DNA of 64,000 bases from CAVZCK01 sp963773735 (GCA_963773735.1 CAVZCK010000031.1:62001-126000); one strand, 5' to 3'; shown: positions 1-9,510, numbered from the stretch's first letter. Notes: generated by a model not told the origin, from the sequence alone. Numbers and translations are program-made.

Positions 1-1
1 T

Positions 2-85
2 TGGACGCCAGGCATTGCTGTTTATTTTGATGGTCACAAAGAAATGACCGAAACGGTGTTGCCGCCAGGATCTGGCCTGCCTTAG
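2..85 (+). CDS. C-terminal end of an unidentified protein (partial)
   Basis: An open frame enters from the left edge and ends at a TAG at 83-85, giving about 27 residues ending in VLPPGSGLP. Its composition looks like coding sequence rather than spacer, and it lies just upstream of the DoxX gene on the same strand. The fragment is too short to assign to a family, and it could be a chance open frame. Confidence 0.3.
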   Translation, partial: WTPGIAVYFDGHKEMTETVLPPGSGLP

Positions 86-145
86 ATTGCGCACCGGTTA
101 GATACAAGCCGGCCTCTTGTGTGGGGCAAACGGGAAGGTAGCACT

Positions 146-538
146 ATGAATTTTCTCGCGCCGTACACCGCGCAGCTTCTTAGTGTGCTCCGCATCATGT
201 CGGGGCTTTTCATCCTGGAGCACGGAACCGCCAAATATTTGAACTTTCCGGCTGGACCGATGAACCACGCATCGCCAATGACGATGAGCGGCGCGGCCGG
301 CATCCTGGAGCTGATCGGCGGCATCCTGCTCGTCGTCGGTTTGTTTACGCGGCCGGTCGCGTTCATTCTTTCCGGCATGACCGCAGTCGCTTACTTCGAT
401 GCCCATGCCCCAGGCGGCTTCTTCCCGGTGTTTAACGGCGGTGAACTCGCGGCGCTCTACTGCTTTGTTTTCCTCTACATGGCTGCCGCAGGTGGCGGGG
501 CGTGGAGCATCGATCGATTAGCGGGCCGTGGAGACTGA
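146..538 (+). CDS. DoxX family membrane protein
   Basis: A 130-residue protein with four predicted membrane helices. The N-terminal block (LRIMSGLFILEHGTAKYLNF) and the middle block (GILELIGGILLVVGLFTRP) are typical of the DoxX family of small inner-membrane proteins, whose biochemical role is poorly defined and is sometimes linked to redox or oxidative-stress complexes. I start it at the ATG at 146 because a good ribosome site (GGAAGG) sits about 8 bases upstream; an in-frame upstream start at 119 would add nine unlikely residues. It is followed by 200 bases of spacer, so it is probably transcribed alone. Family assignment is firm; substrate or partner is unknown. Confidence 0.85.
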   Translation: MNFLAPYTAQLLSVLRIMSGLFILEHGTAKYLNFPAGPMNHASPMTMSGAAGILELIGGILLVVGLFTRPVAFILSGMTAVAYFDAHAPGGFFPVFNGGELAALYCFVFLYMAAAGGGAWSIDRLAGRGD

Positions 539-749
539 TCCGCGATTATACGCAGGTTGATCCGGGGCGGATGCCAAAGCCCCGCGCCACGATCGATGGC
601 AATTAGGCGCCGATCGCCGACCGTGATAATCATGACGCGTTTCCGTCTGTGAGAACCGCCACAGGCAAGCCACGCCCTTGGCTCTTCACCGTGCGGACAC
701 AGTGTCGTCGTGATGACGGATGTTGCCTCACAAAATTAGGGAGAAGAAA

Positions 750-908
750 ATGAGCACACAAAAGATCATCATCTGGATCCTTGTCGCTATTGCCATCGCC
801 GTGGGCGGCTTCTACTTTTTCTACATGGGCAGGGAAACCGCGGTGCCGACGACGCCGGCCGCGACGTCACCAGCCACGGCCCCGGCAACGCCGGCTCAAC
901 CGAAATAG
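750..908 (+). CDS. Small single-pass membrane protein with Pro/Ala/Thr tail
   Basis: A 52-residue protein whose N-terminus holds one hydrophobic helix (residues about 6-26, IIIWILVAIAIAVGGFYFFY), followed by a low-complexity tail rich in Pro, Ala and Thr. The ATG at 750 is preceded by AGGGAGAAG, a strong ribosome site, which supports translation. No known family is recognised. The helix-plus-disordered-tail design suggests an inner-membrane protein with a periplasmic tail, but orientation and role are unknown. Confidence 0.55.
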   Translation: MSTQKIIIWILVAIAIAVGGFYFFYMGRETAVPTTPAATSPATAPATPAQPK

Positions 909-1393
909 CCATCATTTGCACTTTCCGGATGTTGAGAGCCTGGCGACATCCGCTGCTGGGCTCTCGTCATTATGAGATGCCGCGGTTCCAGACGCTTCTG
1001 ATCGAAGATTCCTGTCCGAATTCGCAATAGCGTTTAGCTCGGCCAAGGATTACATGCGAAAATCGCGGATATTCGGCTGAACCCTATCGGCTCGCTCCCG
1101 AGATCTCCGTTGATAATGGCCGGACCTCCAATGACCGACCGAACGCGCCTGGCCGTGGATCGTCGCCATGGACAATTTCGTTGGATTTCAAGGCTTTCAT
1201 TGGCGCGACCGAACGCTCGATACAAAATGAGCCTCAGTTGGGAGGACTGAGGCTCAGTTTAGAATACGTCCTGTGAGTACGTGGGGGCTGCGCAGAATGA
1301 ATTGAGTTTAGCCTATCGTCCGCCTATGGACTTACCCCGCCAATATAGTCCGCGCGATGGGCTGCGCATCACCCATTTGGGTGACGTCCTGGG
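909..1393. other. Non-coding stretch between convergent genes
   Basis: About 485 bases between the small membrane protein (plus strand) and the OpgG/D gene (minus strand). Short open frames are present but show no family resemblance or ribosome sites. The only structure seen is the inverted repeat listed at 1228-1256. Confidence 0.6.
1228..1256. terminator. Stem-loop, candidate bidirectional terminator
   Basis: TGAGCCTCAG and CTGAGGCTCA form a perfect 10-bp inverted repeat with a 9-base loop (TTGGGAGGA). An A-run precedes it and GTTT follows, so it could stop transcription from either side. It lies between two convergent genes, which fits a shared terminator. The T-tract is short. Confidence 0.55.
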
Positions 1394-2945
1394 TCAGGCG
1401 CCGCGTTTCCAGGGCTCGACGTGCTGATAAATCCAGGTTTCGGTCAGCGCGCGGCCGTTCTGTTCCAGATAGGCCCGGAGATCGGCGGTCTCCCGGTCGT
1501 CGGCAATGTAGTCGAACATGGCGCGCCACCGCGCCGTCCCGACGACCCGGTAGGCTGAGACAAGCTCAGTGCGGCCGCGGCTCACGCTCAGATTCAGCTT
1601 CACACCGTCGGTATTCTCAAGCTTGCCCAGCTCGCCGCCCTCGAAATCGATCACATATTTCGTCACATCGGGGCGCCGCTTCATGCCGGGCCGGCCACCC
1701 ATGCCGCGCCGCGTCGCCACGACCTTGCCAGTGTGCATGTCGAAGGGCACGTCGTTGCGCCAGTACATGCGATAGCTGAGCGCGACGCGGTCGCCGGCGC
1801 GACAGGGCGCCTTCGGATTCCAGAAGGCGACGATATTGTCAGAGGTTTCGTCATCCGTTGGAATTTCGAGCAGCTGCACGGCGCCCTCACCCCAATCGCT
1901 GACGGGTTCAATCCAGACCGAGGGACGCAGATTGTAGAACACGCCGTCATCTTCATAGGCCTCAAAGCGGCGCTCGCGCTGCAAAAGACCAAAACCTTTC
2001 GGCGATTTGTCGATGAATGAGCTGAGCTTGGTGACCGGCGGATTGTTCAGCGGGCGCCAGATATGCTCGCCGGCGCCGGTCCACATTGCAAGCCCGTCGC
2101 TGTCGTGGATTTCCGGTCGCCAATCCCTGGCCTGATCGCGATTGAGTTTGCTATACCAATACATACTGCCGAGCGGTGCGATGCCCAGCCGGTCGACGTT
2201 GCGGCGGGCATGCAGCACAAGATCGATGGCGGTGATTGCGCCATGCTCGCGGGTAGCGCGGATCCGATAAGCGCCGCAAATACTGGGGCTGTCCAGCAGC
2301 GCGTAGATCATGATCCCGTCCCCGTCCTCCAGCCGCTCGATCCAGAAATCGGAGAAGCGCGGAAACTCCTCCGGCTCGGGCAAGCCGATATTGACGGCAA
2401 GCCCGCGCGCCGAGAGGCCATATTGCTTGGTCTCGCCGGTGGTCCGGAAATAGGAACCGCCAAGAAACGAGATCCAGTCCGGCTCGCTCTTCGAGCGCAT
2501 GACACGGAATCCGGCAAAGCCGGTGTCCGGGGGCAGCGAGCGGGCGAACGAGGCTTCGCCGTAGGAGAAAAGCTCAGGGCTGTAGAGCACCTCGCGCGAA
2601 CTCTTGGTCCCGGACGATGAAGATCCGCACCGGCTCCATGAAATATTTTCCGACATGGAACAGCTCCACGGGATAGGAGTCGGGCGACAGCAAAATCGCG
2701 GCATCGGCGCGATAGCGGATCTGCTGGTAGGCGTCATAATCGATGCGGCCGATCACCCCAGGATCGCTCGCTGCTGCTGCCTTGAAGGGCTTGCGCGATA
2801 GTGCCTCGACCCAGCCCTGAAGGGCTTCCCAGCTAAAGCGAGCTGGCGGTCCATAGGTGACCGCCGCATGTGCGCGATCGGGTCTGAGGGCGGCGGCAGC
2901 CGCGAGCGCCGCGCCACCTGCCAAAAACAAGCGTCTTGTGATCAT
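1394..2945 (-). CDS. Periplasmic glucan biosynthesis protein OpgG/OpgD, frameshifted
   Basis: The family acts in the periplasm on osmoregulated (cyclic) glucans. The N-terminus (starting at 2945) carries a Tat-type signal (TRRLFLAG followed by an Ala-rich stretch ending AHA), a trait more typical of OpgD than of OpgG. The mature part has the family hallmarks YDAYQQIRYR, ILYSP-like REVLYSPELF, SFLGGSYFR and DYIADDRE near the C-terminus. The first 110 residues and the remaining 400 lie in two frames that join near 2599-2604. Removing one base there gives a continuous protein of about 516 residues, the usual length, so I treat this as one gene with a +1 error. No dedicated ribosome site is obvious. 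The gene lies downstream of ribF, whose frame runs into it without a stop. Confidence 0.85.
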
Positions 2946-3205
2946 ATCGGCAAAGGATGGTTTCGTGCGCTTCCCCAGCTCAGCCTTGCATCGGTCCGGC
3001 GGCTTCGAGCGATTGGTCGGCCCGGCATACGCGGGCGAATATGTGCATTTTGCTAAGACACGGCAATGGTCAAATTGCGCCTTGTCGACGCAGCTCGAAT
3101 TACAACATCCCGGTTCATCTGCAAAGGCCGCCGACTTCCTATAAGCGGGCGTGCCAGGCGGCGCGCGGCGATCTCCTTGACCGATGCTGGAATGGCCGGT
3201 GGCGC

Positions 3206-4163
3206 TTATCCGCCACCACGTCGAGCAGGCCCCGGGCGGCTTGGCCGTCTTCAGGAGGGTCCGCGCTTTCTCGCAGTCGACCTGCATCTGCGTCGCCAGA
3301 TCAGCGCCGGACCGGAACTTGGCGTCCGGGCGAATGAAATCGACGAACTGCACCTTGATCCAGCGGCCATAGAGATCGCCGTCGAAATCGAAGAGGAAGG
3401 TTTCGAGAAGCGGCGGTCCGGCATCGAATGTCGGGCGCGTGCCGAGATAGGCCGCGCCACTGTACCAGCCGCCATCAACGGCCACCCGCACGGCGTAAAT
3501 GCCATAACGCAGCGACTGGCCGTCGGCGAGGCGGATATTGGCCGTCGGAAAGCCGAGGCCGGTCCCCCGGCCTGCGCCGGACTCCACCACACCTTCGACC
3601 TGCCACCAGGCTCCAAGAGCTTCGGCGGCGGTTGCAACATCGCCCTCGGCCAGCATCTCGCGGATGCGGGTCGAGGAAAATATCTCGCCGGCATCCCCGA
3701 TCGGCTCGACGACGGTGACGCCGAAGCCATATTTTTGCCCCAGCGCCTGCAAGGTCGCCGGATTGCCCTGCCGGCCCTTGCCGAAAAAGAAGTTGTAACC
3801 GATCGTCGCCTGTCTGACCGCGAAGCCCTCGACGAGCACATCATGGACGAAGCTTTCCGCGCTGAGACCGGCAAGCGCGGCATCGAAAGCAAGCACGGCA
3901 GCAAGATCGAGACCGCAATCCGCCAGCAGCTCGAGTTTGCGCTCCAGAGTGGTGAGCTGGAAAAGCGGCCGGTCCGGCTGGAAGAACCGGCGCGGATGCG
4001 GCTCAAAGACCATCGCCCCTACCGGCACGCCCGGTCCGGCAGCCGCTTGCGCCGCCGCGATCACGGCGCGATGGCCACGATGCACGCCGTCGAAATTCCC
4101 GATTGCAAGAGATGCGCCCTTCAGCACATCCGGAACGTTACGCCAGCCGTTGAGGATTTCCAT
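3206..4163 (-). CDS. ribF: Bifunctional riboflavin kinase/FAD synthetase
   Basis: Converts riboflavin to FMN and then FAD. The N-terminal adenylyltransferase domain shows AIGNFDGVHRGHR (residues about 21-33) and FEPHPRRFF. The C-terminal kinase domain shows the GFPTANI block and ends near CEKARTLL, where the family normally stops. The frame is then open for a further ~100 codons straight into the OpgG/D signal peptide. A single extra base just after the conserved end would bring a TAA at 3206-3208 into frame; I use that as the probable true end. It follows a MaoC gene with a 21-base gap. The enzyme call is certain; the exact 3' end is not. Confidence 0.9.
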
Positions 4164-4184
4164 GGAACCCCGTTCATATATCGC

Positions 4185-4616
4185 TCAGCCCTTGCGCGAC
4201 GGCACGACCAGCAAAGCCTCGCCCTCCAATACCGTCTTGCCCCCGACAGAGCAATCGCATGTCAGAATGACGCGCTTTTTTTCCGGAAGCAGCTCGACGA
4301 CACGAGCCTTGGCGATAACCTCATCGCCGATGCGCACCGGCCTGCGGAAATTGAGGCTTTGAGAGACGTAGATGGCGCCCGGACCCGGCAGGATGGTGCC
4401 GAGAACGGTTGAAATATAGCTGGCCGTCAGCGCGCCATGGGCGACCCGGCCCCTGAACAGGGTTTCCGCGGCATAGTGCTCGTCGAGGTGAAGCGGATTG
4501 GTGTCGCCGGTGACTTCGGCAAAGATGTGAAGATCCTCATTGCTGACGCGGCGGGCATAGCTGGCCTCCATCCCGACACTCAAATCCTCGAAATAATGCC
4601 CGCCCTTACCGTTCAT
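4185..4616 (-). CDS. MaoC family (R)-specific enoyl-CoA hydratase
   Basis: A 143-residue single hot-dog domain. The hydratase signature is clear: FAEVTGDTNPLHLDEHYA (catalytic Asp and His in the D-x-N-P-x-H pattern) and the following FRGRVAHGALTAS. Such enzymes hydrate trans-2-enoyl-CoA to (R)-3-hydroxyacyl-CoA and can feed PHA synthesis (PhaJ type), which fits the PHB genes elsewhere in the window; that link is inference. The start at 4616 is chosen because GGAGGA sits just upstream, and the 19 residues further upstream do not look like protein. It lies 21 bases before ribF on the same strand. Confidence 0.85.
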   Translation of the reverse strand: MNGKGGHYFEDLSVGMEASYARRVSNEDLHIFAEVTGDTNPLHLDEHYAAETLFRGRVAHGALTASYISTVLGTILPGPGAIYVSQSLNFRRPVRIGDEVIAKARVVELLPEKKRVILTCDCSVGGKTVLEGEALLVVPSRKG

Positions 4617-4776
4617 AAAGGTCCTCCACGCCGAAATGCCGCATGATTTTGCATCGCACAAATCTTTTTGCACAGCAAAAAGTCATGCAATGGCAAACGG
4701 ACGCAGGCAACTCATTCTTTGGTCGAATGCCGGCATAAAGGCGATGTCGGTGCTTGGAAGGCTGAAACCGGGGGCA

Positions 4777-5649
4777 TCACCAGGTAAGCTGGCTGACCGC
4801 GGCGACGGGGCGGGCTTTGCAGCCGGCGAAAAGGCTCGCCAGATCGCCCTGCCGCAGGCTGCCATTGCTGAACCCGGCCATGTGCACGGCGCTTGCGACA
4901 TAGATGCTATCGATTTTTTGCGCCGCTGCACCGGCAATGTCGGTGCGGATGCCATCGCCGATGGCAATGATGCGGTGCCTTGGCACGGCGGAGCCATGCT
5001 TGGCCATCACCAGGGCGAGGGCAAGATCGTAAATCGGCTTGTGCGGCTTGCCGGCGTAAATCACCTTGCCGCCGATCTTGGCGTAGGCCTCGGCGATCGC
5101 GCCTGCACAATAAATCAGCATATCACCGCGCTCGACCTTCACATCCGGGTTGGCGCAGATCATCGGCAGGCGGTGCTGGTAAAACTCCGCGAGAAGGCCG
5201 GCATAATCATCCGGCGTTTCCGTCTCGTCATTCCGCAGGCCGGAGCAAACGACGGCCGTGCTGTCCGCCACGCTCCCAAGGGTCACGCGCAGCCCGTCGA
5301 AAATGGGCAGGTCACGCTCGGGACCGAGATGAAACACGGCCTCGCCAGCATATTTGGCCATCAGCATGCGTGTGACGTCGCCAGACGTGGCGATGCCATC
5401 ATAGCAGTCTGCGGGGACGCCGACCTCGCGAAGCTGCACGGCGACGGTCTCGCGCGGGCGAGGCGCGTTCGAGATCAGGATCACGACGCCGCCGCCCTCG
5501 CGGAAGACACGGCAGGCTTCGACCGCCTGCGGAAACGGGCGTACCCCATTGTGCATCACGCCCCAGATATCGGCGAGCCAGGCGTCATAGCGGCGCGCAA
5601 GGCCGGAAATCGAATTGAGGATCGGGATCAGCGGGGCTTCGATCATCAT
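4777..5649 (-). CDS. HAD-superfamily class IIA hydrolase (TIGR01459 type)
   Basis: A 290-residue HAD phosphatase. Motif I is DIWGVMHNG (residues about 27-35), motif II ISNAPRP, and motif IV GDGIRTDIAGA near residue 230. The replacement of the first Asp context by D-x-W-G is characteristic of the alphaproteobacterial subfamily close to NagD/phosphoglycolate phosphatases, which is commonly encoded beside ribF. A flavin-related substrate is therefore possible but unproven. Full length, no visible disruption. Confidence 0.85.
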   Translation of the reverse strand: MMIEAPLIPILNSISGLARRYDAWLADIWGVMHNGVRPFPQAVEACRVFREGGGVVILISNAPRPRETVAVQLREVGVPADCYDGIATSGDVTRMLMAKYAGEAVFHLGPERDLPIFDGLRVTLGSVADSTAVVCSGLRNDETETPDDYAGLLAEFYQHRLPMICANPDVKVERGDMLIYCAGAIAEAYAKIGGKVIYAGKPHKPIYDLALALVMAKHGSAVPRHRIIAIGDGIRTDIAGAAAQKIDSIYVASAVHMAGFSNGSLRQGDLASLFAGCKARPVAAVSQLTW

Positions 5650-6426
5650 AAGGTTTGCTAGGATTGCATTACGGCAACGTCAAGGGCTGTCGGACATTAT
5701 CCGATCGTCATTGCAACCTTATGGCAAAATTCCCGCTCTCTGCTCCACCAAAACGTGTGGTCTCGGTCGATGCCCGCCGTTCGCTGTCGCGGCGACGGCG
5801 ATCAGACGCCCCAGCGGAATGCCGCCGCGTGCACCGGAGCGTCCCATAGGGCCTTCATGTCACCGTCGACCTTGGTCGATGTGATCGGGCATCCAGGACA
5901 ATTGCTATTGGTGAGGGCTACAGCTTCTGCCGGTTCGGCTTCGATCCGCATTTCGGTGATGCGCTGGAATGCACGCCAGGACGCTTGAAGCGAGCAGACC
6001 TCTGAGAGCGAAGAGAGGGTCCAGCGCATCACCGAAATGCGGATCGAGGCCGAGTGAGAACGTGAATGAGACTTTGATCCCTCAATCTCTAATTTTAAAA
6101 TCTTTAAATTGCAACCTTGAGTTTATAAGGGCTTAAGGATTTGTCAACCCACGAGTCTTACTTAAGGGATCTCCGCAAGGAGCGCCGGGCGCGCTGCGAA
6201 AACGCGCCTGCCCTCGCGGCCCGCTGCGCAAACCGGGCAATGCGATCTTCGCCATTCGTTAATGGTAGCGCGCCAATTTTCTTAAATTGCCACCGACAAC
6301 CGACAATCGGAAAGCGTTCTTTAATGAATGACGCCTAGATTCTGGCCATCAAACGCAAATTAAACTGCGTTTAAGCCAGCTTTAAAACCCGCAAAACTCA
6401 ACCTGTGACGTGTTCAGGAGACACAA
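5650..6426. other. Long intergenic region, AT-richer 3' half
   Basis: About 780 bases without a convincing gene. The 5' half contains a large inverted repeat (5936-6052, separate entry). The 3' half, from about 6060, is AT-rich with several TTTAAA-like tracts and is probably the promoter and leader region of the pilin genes. Short open frames on both strands are mirror images across the inverted repeat and were not accepted. Confidence 0.55.
5936..6052. repeat. Near-perfect 33-bp inverted repeat with 51-base spacer
   Basis: The left arm is 5936-5968 and the right arm 6020-6052. They pair at 32 of 33 positions (one A/G difference near the outer end). The arm core reads TTTCGGTGATGCGCTGGA. The spacer includes GCAGACCTCTGAGAGCG. 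Far too long for an ordinary terminator, with no flanking T-run; it could be a miniature element, a structured RNA or a recombination remnant. Confidence 0.75.
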
Positions 6427-6612
6427 ATGTACAGCTTGATCAAGACGTTCGTAGAAGATGAGCGCGGCGCGACATCGATCGAATACGGCCTGATTGCCGC
6501 CGGGATCGGCGTGGCGCTTATCACGCTGGTCGGTCAGATCGGTGATGATATCCGCACGATGTTCAACGGCATCCAGACCCAACTCACCACCTTTAACAGC
6601 ACCACACCGTAA
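6427..6612 (+). CDS. Flp-family type IVb pilin
   Basis: A 61-residue major-pilin-type protein of tight-adherence (Tad/Flp) pili. After a short leader it shows DERGATSIEYGLIAAGIGVAL, in which a processed Gly/Ala-type site precedes the conserved E-Y pair and a single hydrophobic helix. A ribosome site (AGGAGA) lies 7 bases before the ATG. It is followed by a second pilin and a prepilin peptidase on the same strand, consistent with a small pilus assembly operon; the rest of the tad/cpa machinery is not in this window. Confidence 0.9.
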   Translation: MYSLIKTFVEDERGATSIEYGLIAAGIGVALITLVGQIGDDIRTMFNGIQTQLTTFNSTTP

Positions 6613-6770
6613 GCCAGCGATGATTGCAACGGGCGGAAGCGGCCCCGGAGCCGCATTCCGCCCCTGCAACGCAAGACGAGCGCCCCTTGCCGCCGCCAGC
6701 TGAGCCCAGGCACCCTCAGCTACCCCTCCCGCAAGCCCAAACCCATTCGCGATCACCGGCAGCCATTTCG

Positions 6771-6962
6771 ATGCGGAAGCCCATCAACGATTTTCTGGCC
6801 GATGCGAGGGGTAACGCAGCGCTCGAATACGGCCTCGTCCTCGCCGCCATCGGGGTCGCCGTTGTGTCTGCGGTCTCGGCGTTGGGCGAAACGCTCGCCG
6901 AGATCTACCAAACGGTCCTCTCCGGACTGTCGTCCTTCGGCAGCGGCGGTCCTCTCGGCTAG
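6771..6962 (+). CDS. Second Flp-family pilin
   Basis: A 63-residue paralogue of the upstream pilin with DARGNAALEYGLVLAAIGVAV as the processing site and helix, and a Gly/Ser-rich C-terminus. I start at the ATG at 6771; the frame is open upstream to 6624 but the extra 49 residues are Pro/Ala-rich spacer-like sequence. The two pilins differ mainly in the C-terminal segment, so one may be the minor subunit. Confidence 0.85.
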   Translation: MRKPINDFLADARGNAALEYGLVLAAIGVAVVSAVSALGETLAEIYQTVLSGLSSFGSGGPLG

Positions 6963-6996
6963 CCCGACGCGCCCGCTTCGTTTATTGGCTGAGACC

Positions 6997-7485
6997 ATGA
7001 TCTCTTCTTCGATATACTTCGTTTTTCCTGCGCTAATGGCTTTTGCCGCCAGCTATGACTGTCTGTCTTTAAAAATTTCCAACACGCTCTGTCTCGTGAT
7101 CGCCGGCGCCTTCTTCCCGGCCGCCATCGCCATCGGCCTGCCCGCCGACGAGATCCTTTTGCACCTCACCTGCGCTGGCGCCATGCTTGGCCTCGGCTTT
7201 GGCCTATTCGCCATGGGCTGGGTCGGCGGCGGCGATGCGAAGCTGTTCGGCGCCGCGGCGCTCTGGTTCGGCTGGGCGAAGATCGCAAGCTTCGCGGTCA
7301 CCGTTACCGTTGCGGGCGGGGTGCTCGCGCTTGCGGTTCTGGTGCTTCGGGCGCTGTCGGATCATCCGCTGTTTCCGCTTGGCCGAATAAGCCCTGAAGC
7401 TGAGGTTCCTTATGGCGTGGCGCTCGCCGCGGGGGCTCTGATCGTCTATCCGCAGAGCCTATGGGCGTTAGGACATTTTTCCTGA
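6997..7485 (+). CDS. cpaA: Prepilin peptidase, CpaA/TadV type
   Basis: A 162-residue polytopic membrane aspartic protease that removes the leader from Flp pilins. The two catalytic aspartates are visible in YDCLSLKISN (near residue 16) and GGGDAKLFGA (near residue 76, the family G-x-G-D pattern), with about five hydrophobic helices. It lies 34 bases after the second pilin on the same strand, so its natural substrates are probably those two pilins. Start at the ATG at 6997; upstream codons in this frame overlap the pilin gene in another frame. Confidence 0.85.
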   Translation: MISSSIYFVFPALMAFAASYDCLSLKISNTLCLVIAGAFFPAAIAIGLPADEILLHLTCAGAMLGLGFGLFAMGWVGGGDAKLFGAAALWFGWAKIASFAVTVTVAGGVLALAVLVLRALSDHPLFPLGRISPEAEVPYGVALAAGALIVYPQSLWALGHFS

Positions 7486-7494
7486 CTGCCGCAC

Positions 7495-7522
7495 AAAGAA
7501 AAAGGGCGGCTCGATGCCGCCC
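7495..7522 (-). terminator. Rho-independent terminator of glnA
   Basis: On the minus strand GGGCGGC and GCCGCCC form a 7-bp GC-only stem with a 5-base loop, directly followed by TTTTTCTTT. It begins 25 bases after the glnA stop codon. Shape and T-tract are those of a classic intrinsic terminator. Confidence 0.8.
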
Positions 7523-7546
7523 CAGTTTGCCTGTGTCAAGGAGAGG

Positions 7547-8957
7547 TCAGGCGCTGTAATACATGTCGAACTCGATCGGATGAGGCATCATGCGCAGCCG
7601 GTCAGCCTCTTCGATCTTGAGCGCGATATAGGCGTCGATCTGATCGTCGGTGAAGACGCCGCCCTTCTTCAGGAAGTCGCGATCGGCGTCGAGACTTCTC
7701 GATGGCTTCGTTCAGCGAAGAGCAGACCGTCGGAATGTTCTTCAGTTCTTCCGGCGGCAGATCGTAGAGGTTCTTGTCGATGGCATCGCCCGGATGGGTG
7801 CGGCTCAAAACGCCGTCGAGACCGGCCATCAGCATGGCCGCAAAGCCGAGATAGGGATTTGCGGCCGGGTCGGGGAAGCGAACCTCGACACGTTTGGCCT
7901 TCGGACTCGTCACGACCGGGATACGGCAGGAAGCGGAACGGTTGCGCGAGGAATAAGCCCGCAGAACCGGCGCCTCGTAGCCCGGCACCAGCCGCTTATA
8001 GGAATTGGTGGTCGGGTTGGTGAAGGCGTTGATGGCCTTGGCGTGCTTGAGAACTCCACCGATATAGAACAGGCAGGTCTCCGACAGATCGGCGTAGAGA
8101 TTGCCCGCGAAAACCGGCGTGTCGCCCTTCCAGATCGACTGGTGGCAATGCATGCCCGAGCCGTTGTCGCCAAACACCGGTTTCGGCATGAAGGTAGCCG
8201 TCTTGCCGTAATTCTGCGAGACCATATGCACGACATATTTATAGATCTGCATGTGGTCGGCCATGCGGGTCAGCGGACCGAATTTCACGCCAAGCTCATG
8301 TTGAGCCGCGCCGACTTCATGGTGATGCTTTTCGGTCTTCACACCCATCTCGGCCATGACGCTCAGCATCTCGGAGCGGATGTCCTGCGCGCTGTCGACC
8401 GGCGGGACCGGGAAATAACCGCCCTTGGTCCGCGGGCGGTGAGCCAGATTGCCCATCTCATATTCGGTGCCCATGTTGGAGGGCAATTCCATCGCGTCGA
8501 TCTTGTAGCCGCAATTATAGGGATCGGACGAGAAGCGCACATCGTCGAAGATGAAGAACTCGGCCTCAGGCCCGAAGAAGACCTTATCGCCGATGCCGGT
8601 TTCCTTCAGATAGGCCTCGGCCTTGCGGGCGGTGCCGCGCGGGTCGCGCTCATAGCGCTCGCCTGTCGCGGGTTCGAGAACATCGCAGAAAATGGCCAGT
8701 GTGGACTGCGCGAAGAACGGATCGAGATGCGCCGTCTCCGGATCCGGCATCAGCGTCATGTCGGACTCGTTGATCGCCTTCCATCCGGCGATCGAGGACC
8801 CGTCGAACATGATGCCTTCGGCAAAAGCGCCCTCGTCCATCTCGGCCGCGTCCATGGTGACGTGCTGCATCTTGCCGCGCGGATCGGTAAAGCGCAGATC
8901 CACGAATTTGACGTCTTGATCTTTCATCTTCTGGATAACGTCGCTAGCGCTTGTCAT
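7547..8957 (-). CDS. glnA: Glutamine synthetase type I, frameshifted near the 3' end
   Basis: Makes glutamine from glutamate and ammonia with ATP; dodecameric cytoplasmic enzyme. Features seen include FGPEAEFFIFDD (metal-binding Glu), the HHHEVGAAQHE block, NRSASCRIP and the adenylylation site KNLYDLPPEE near residue 398. The frame breaks near 7694, where one extra A (plus-strand reading) separates GAG from CTTCTC. Removing it restores the usual end running from LDADRDFLKKGGVF to IEFDMYYSA at 7547. The reconstructed length is about 470 residues, standard for GSI-beta. It is the second gene after glnB, 149 bases apart, with its own terminator. The break is probably a sequence error, since a genuine frameshift would remove the C-terminal 45 residues. 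Confidence 0.93.
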
Positions 8958-9106
8958 GAGTGCTCCCTCATACTGAGCTTTGTGAGATCGTAACCAAGGG
9001 TTTGATTTGGGCGGTCGCCCGTTGCCGCAGCGCGGTTAGCAAGGTCTTCGGGGTCCTACAAATTAAACGCAATCAGATGCTCGCTGTCGGTTTCTGGAGC
9101 GCAGGC

Positions 9107-9445
9107 TCAGATGGCGTCCACACCTGTTTCGCCGGTACGAATACGGATCGCGTCTTCGATGGCATAAACAAAGATCTTCCCGTCACCGATGCGGCCTGTT
9201 TTCGCAGCACTTTGAATGGCCTCGATGGCCTTTTCCACCATGTCGTCCGCCAGCACAATCTCGATTTTGACCTTCGGAAGAAAATCGACAACATACTCGG
9301 CGCCCCGATAGAGCTCGGTATGTCCCTTCTGCCGCCCGAACCCTTTCGCCTCCGTCACGGTGATGCCCTGTAGTCCAATTTCTTGGAGCGCTTCCTTAAC
9401 CTCATCAAGCTTGAACGGCTTGATAATGGCTTCCACCTTTTTCAT
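9107..9445 (-). CDS. glnB: Nitrogen regulatory protein P-II
   Basis: A 112-residue PII signal protein that reads 2-oxoglutarate and ATP/ADP and controls glutamine synthetase adenylylation and NtrB. MKKVEAIIKPFKLDEVKEAL at the N-terminus, the T-loop with RGAEYVVDF carrying uridylylated Tyr51, and the C-terminal TGRIGDGKIFV are all present. The start is the ATG at 9445; in-frame upstream codons are spacer. It lies directly before glnA on the same strand and behind a sigma-54 promoter, the normal glnBA arrangement in alphaproteobacteria. Confidence 0.95.
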   Translation of the reverse strand: MKKVEAIIKPFKLDEVKEALQEIGLQGITVTEAKGFGRQKGHTELYRGAEYVVDFLPKVKIEIVLADDMVEKAIEAIQSAAKTGRIGDGKIFVYAIEDAIRIRTGETGVDAI

Positions 9446-9510
9446 GTTGGGCTGACCTCCCGTAGTGACCACGAATTGATCGGTGCGTCCGTCGGCTGCC
9501 TTGGCTTTAT

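Noticed and set aside
1034..1225. Short minus-strand open frame in the 909-1393 spacer
   Set aside because: No ribosome site, no family resemblance, Arg/Pro-rich composition typical of chance frames in GC-rich DNA.
5755..6032. Open frames on both strands across the 5936-6052 inverted repeat
   Set aside because: The frames are largely products of the palindrome itself; no conserved motif and no ribosome site.
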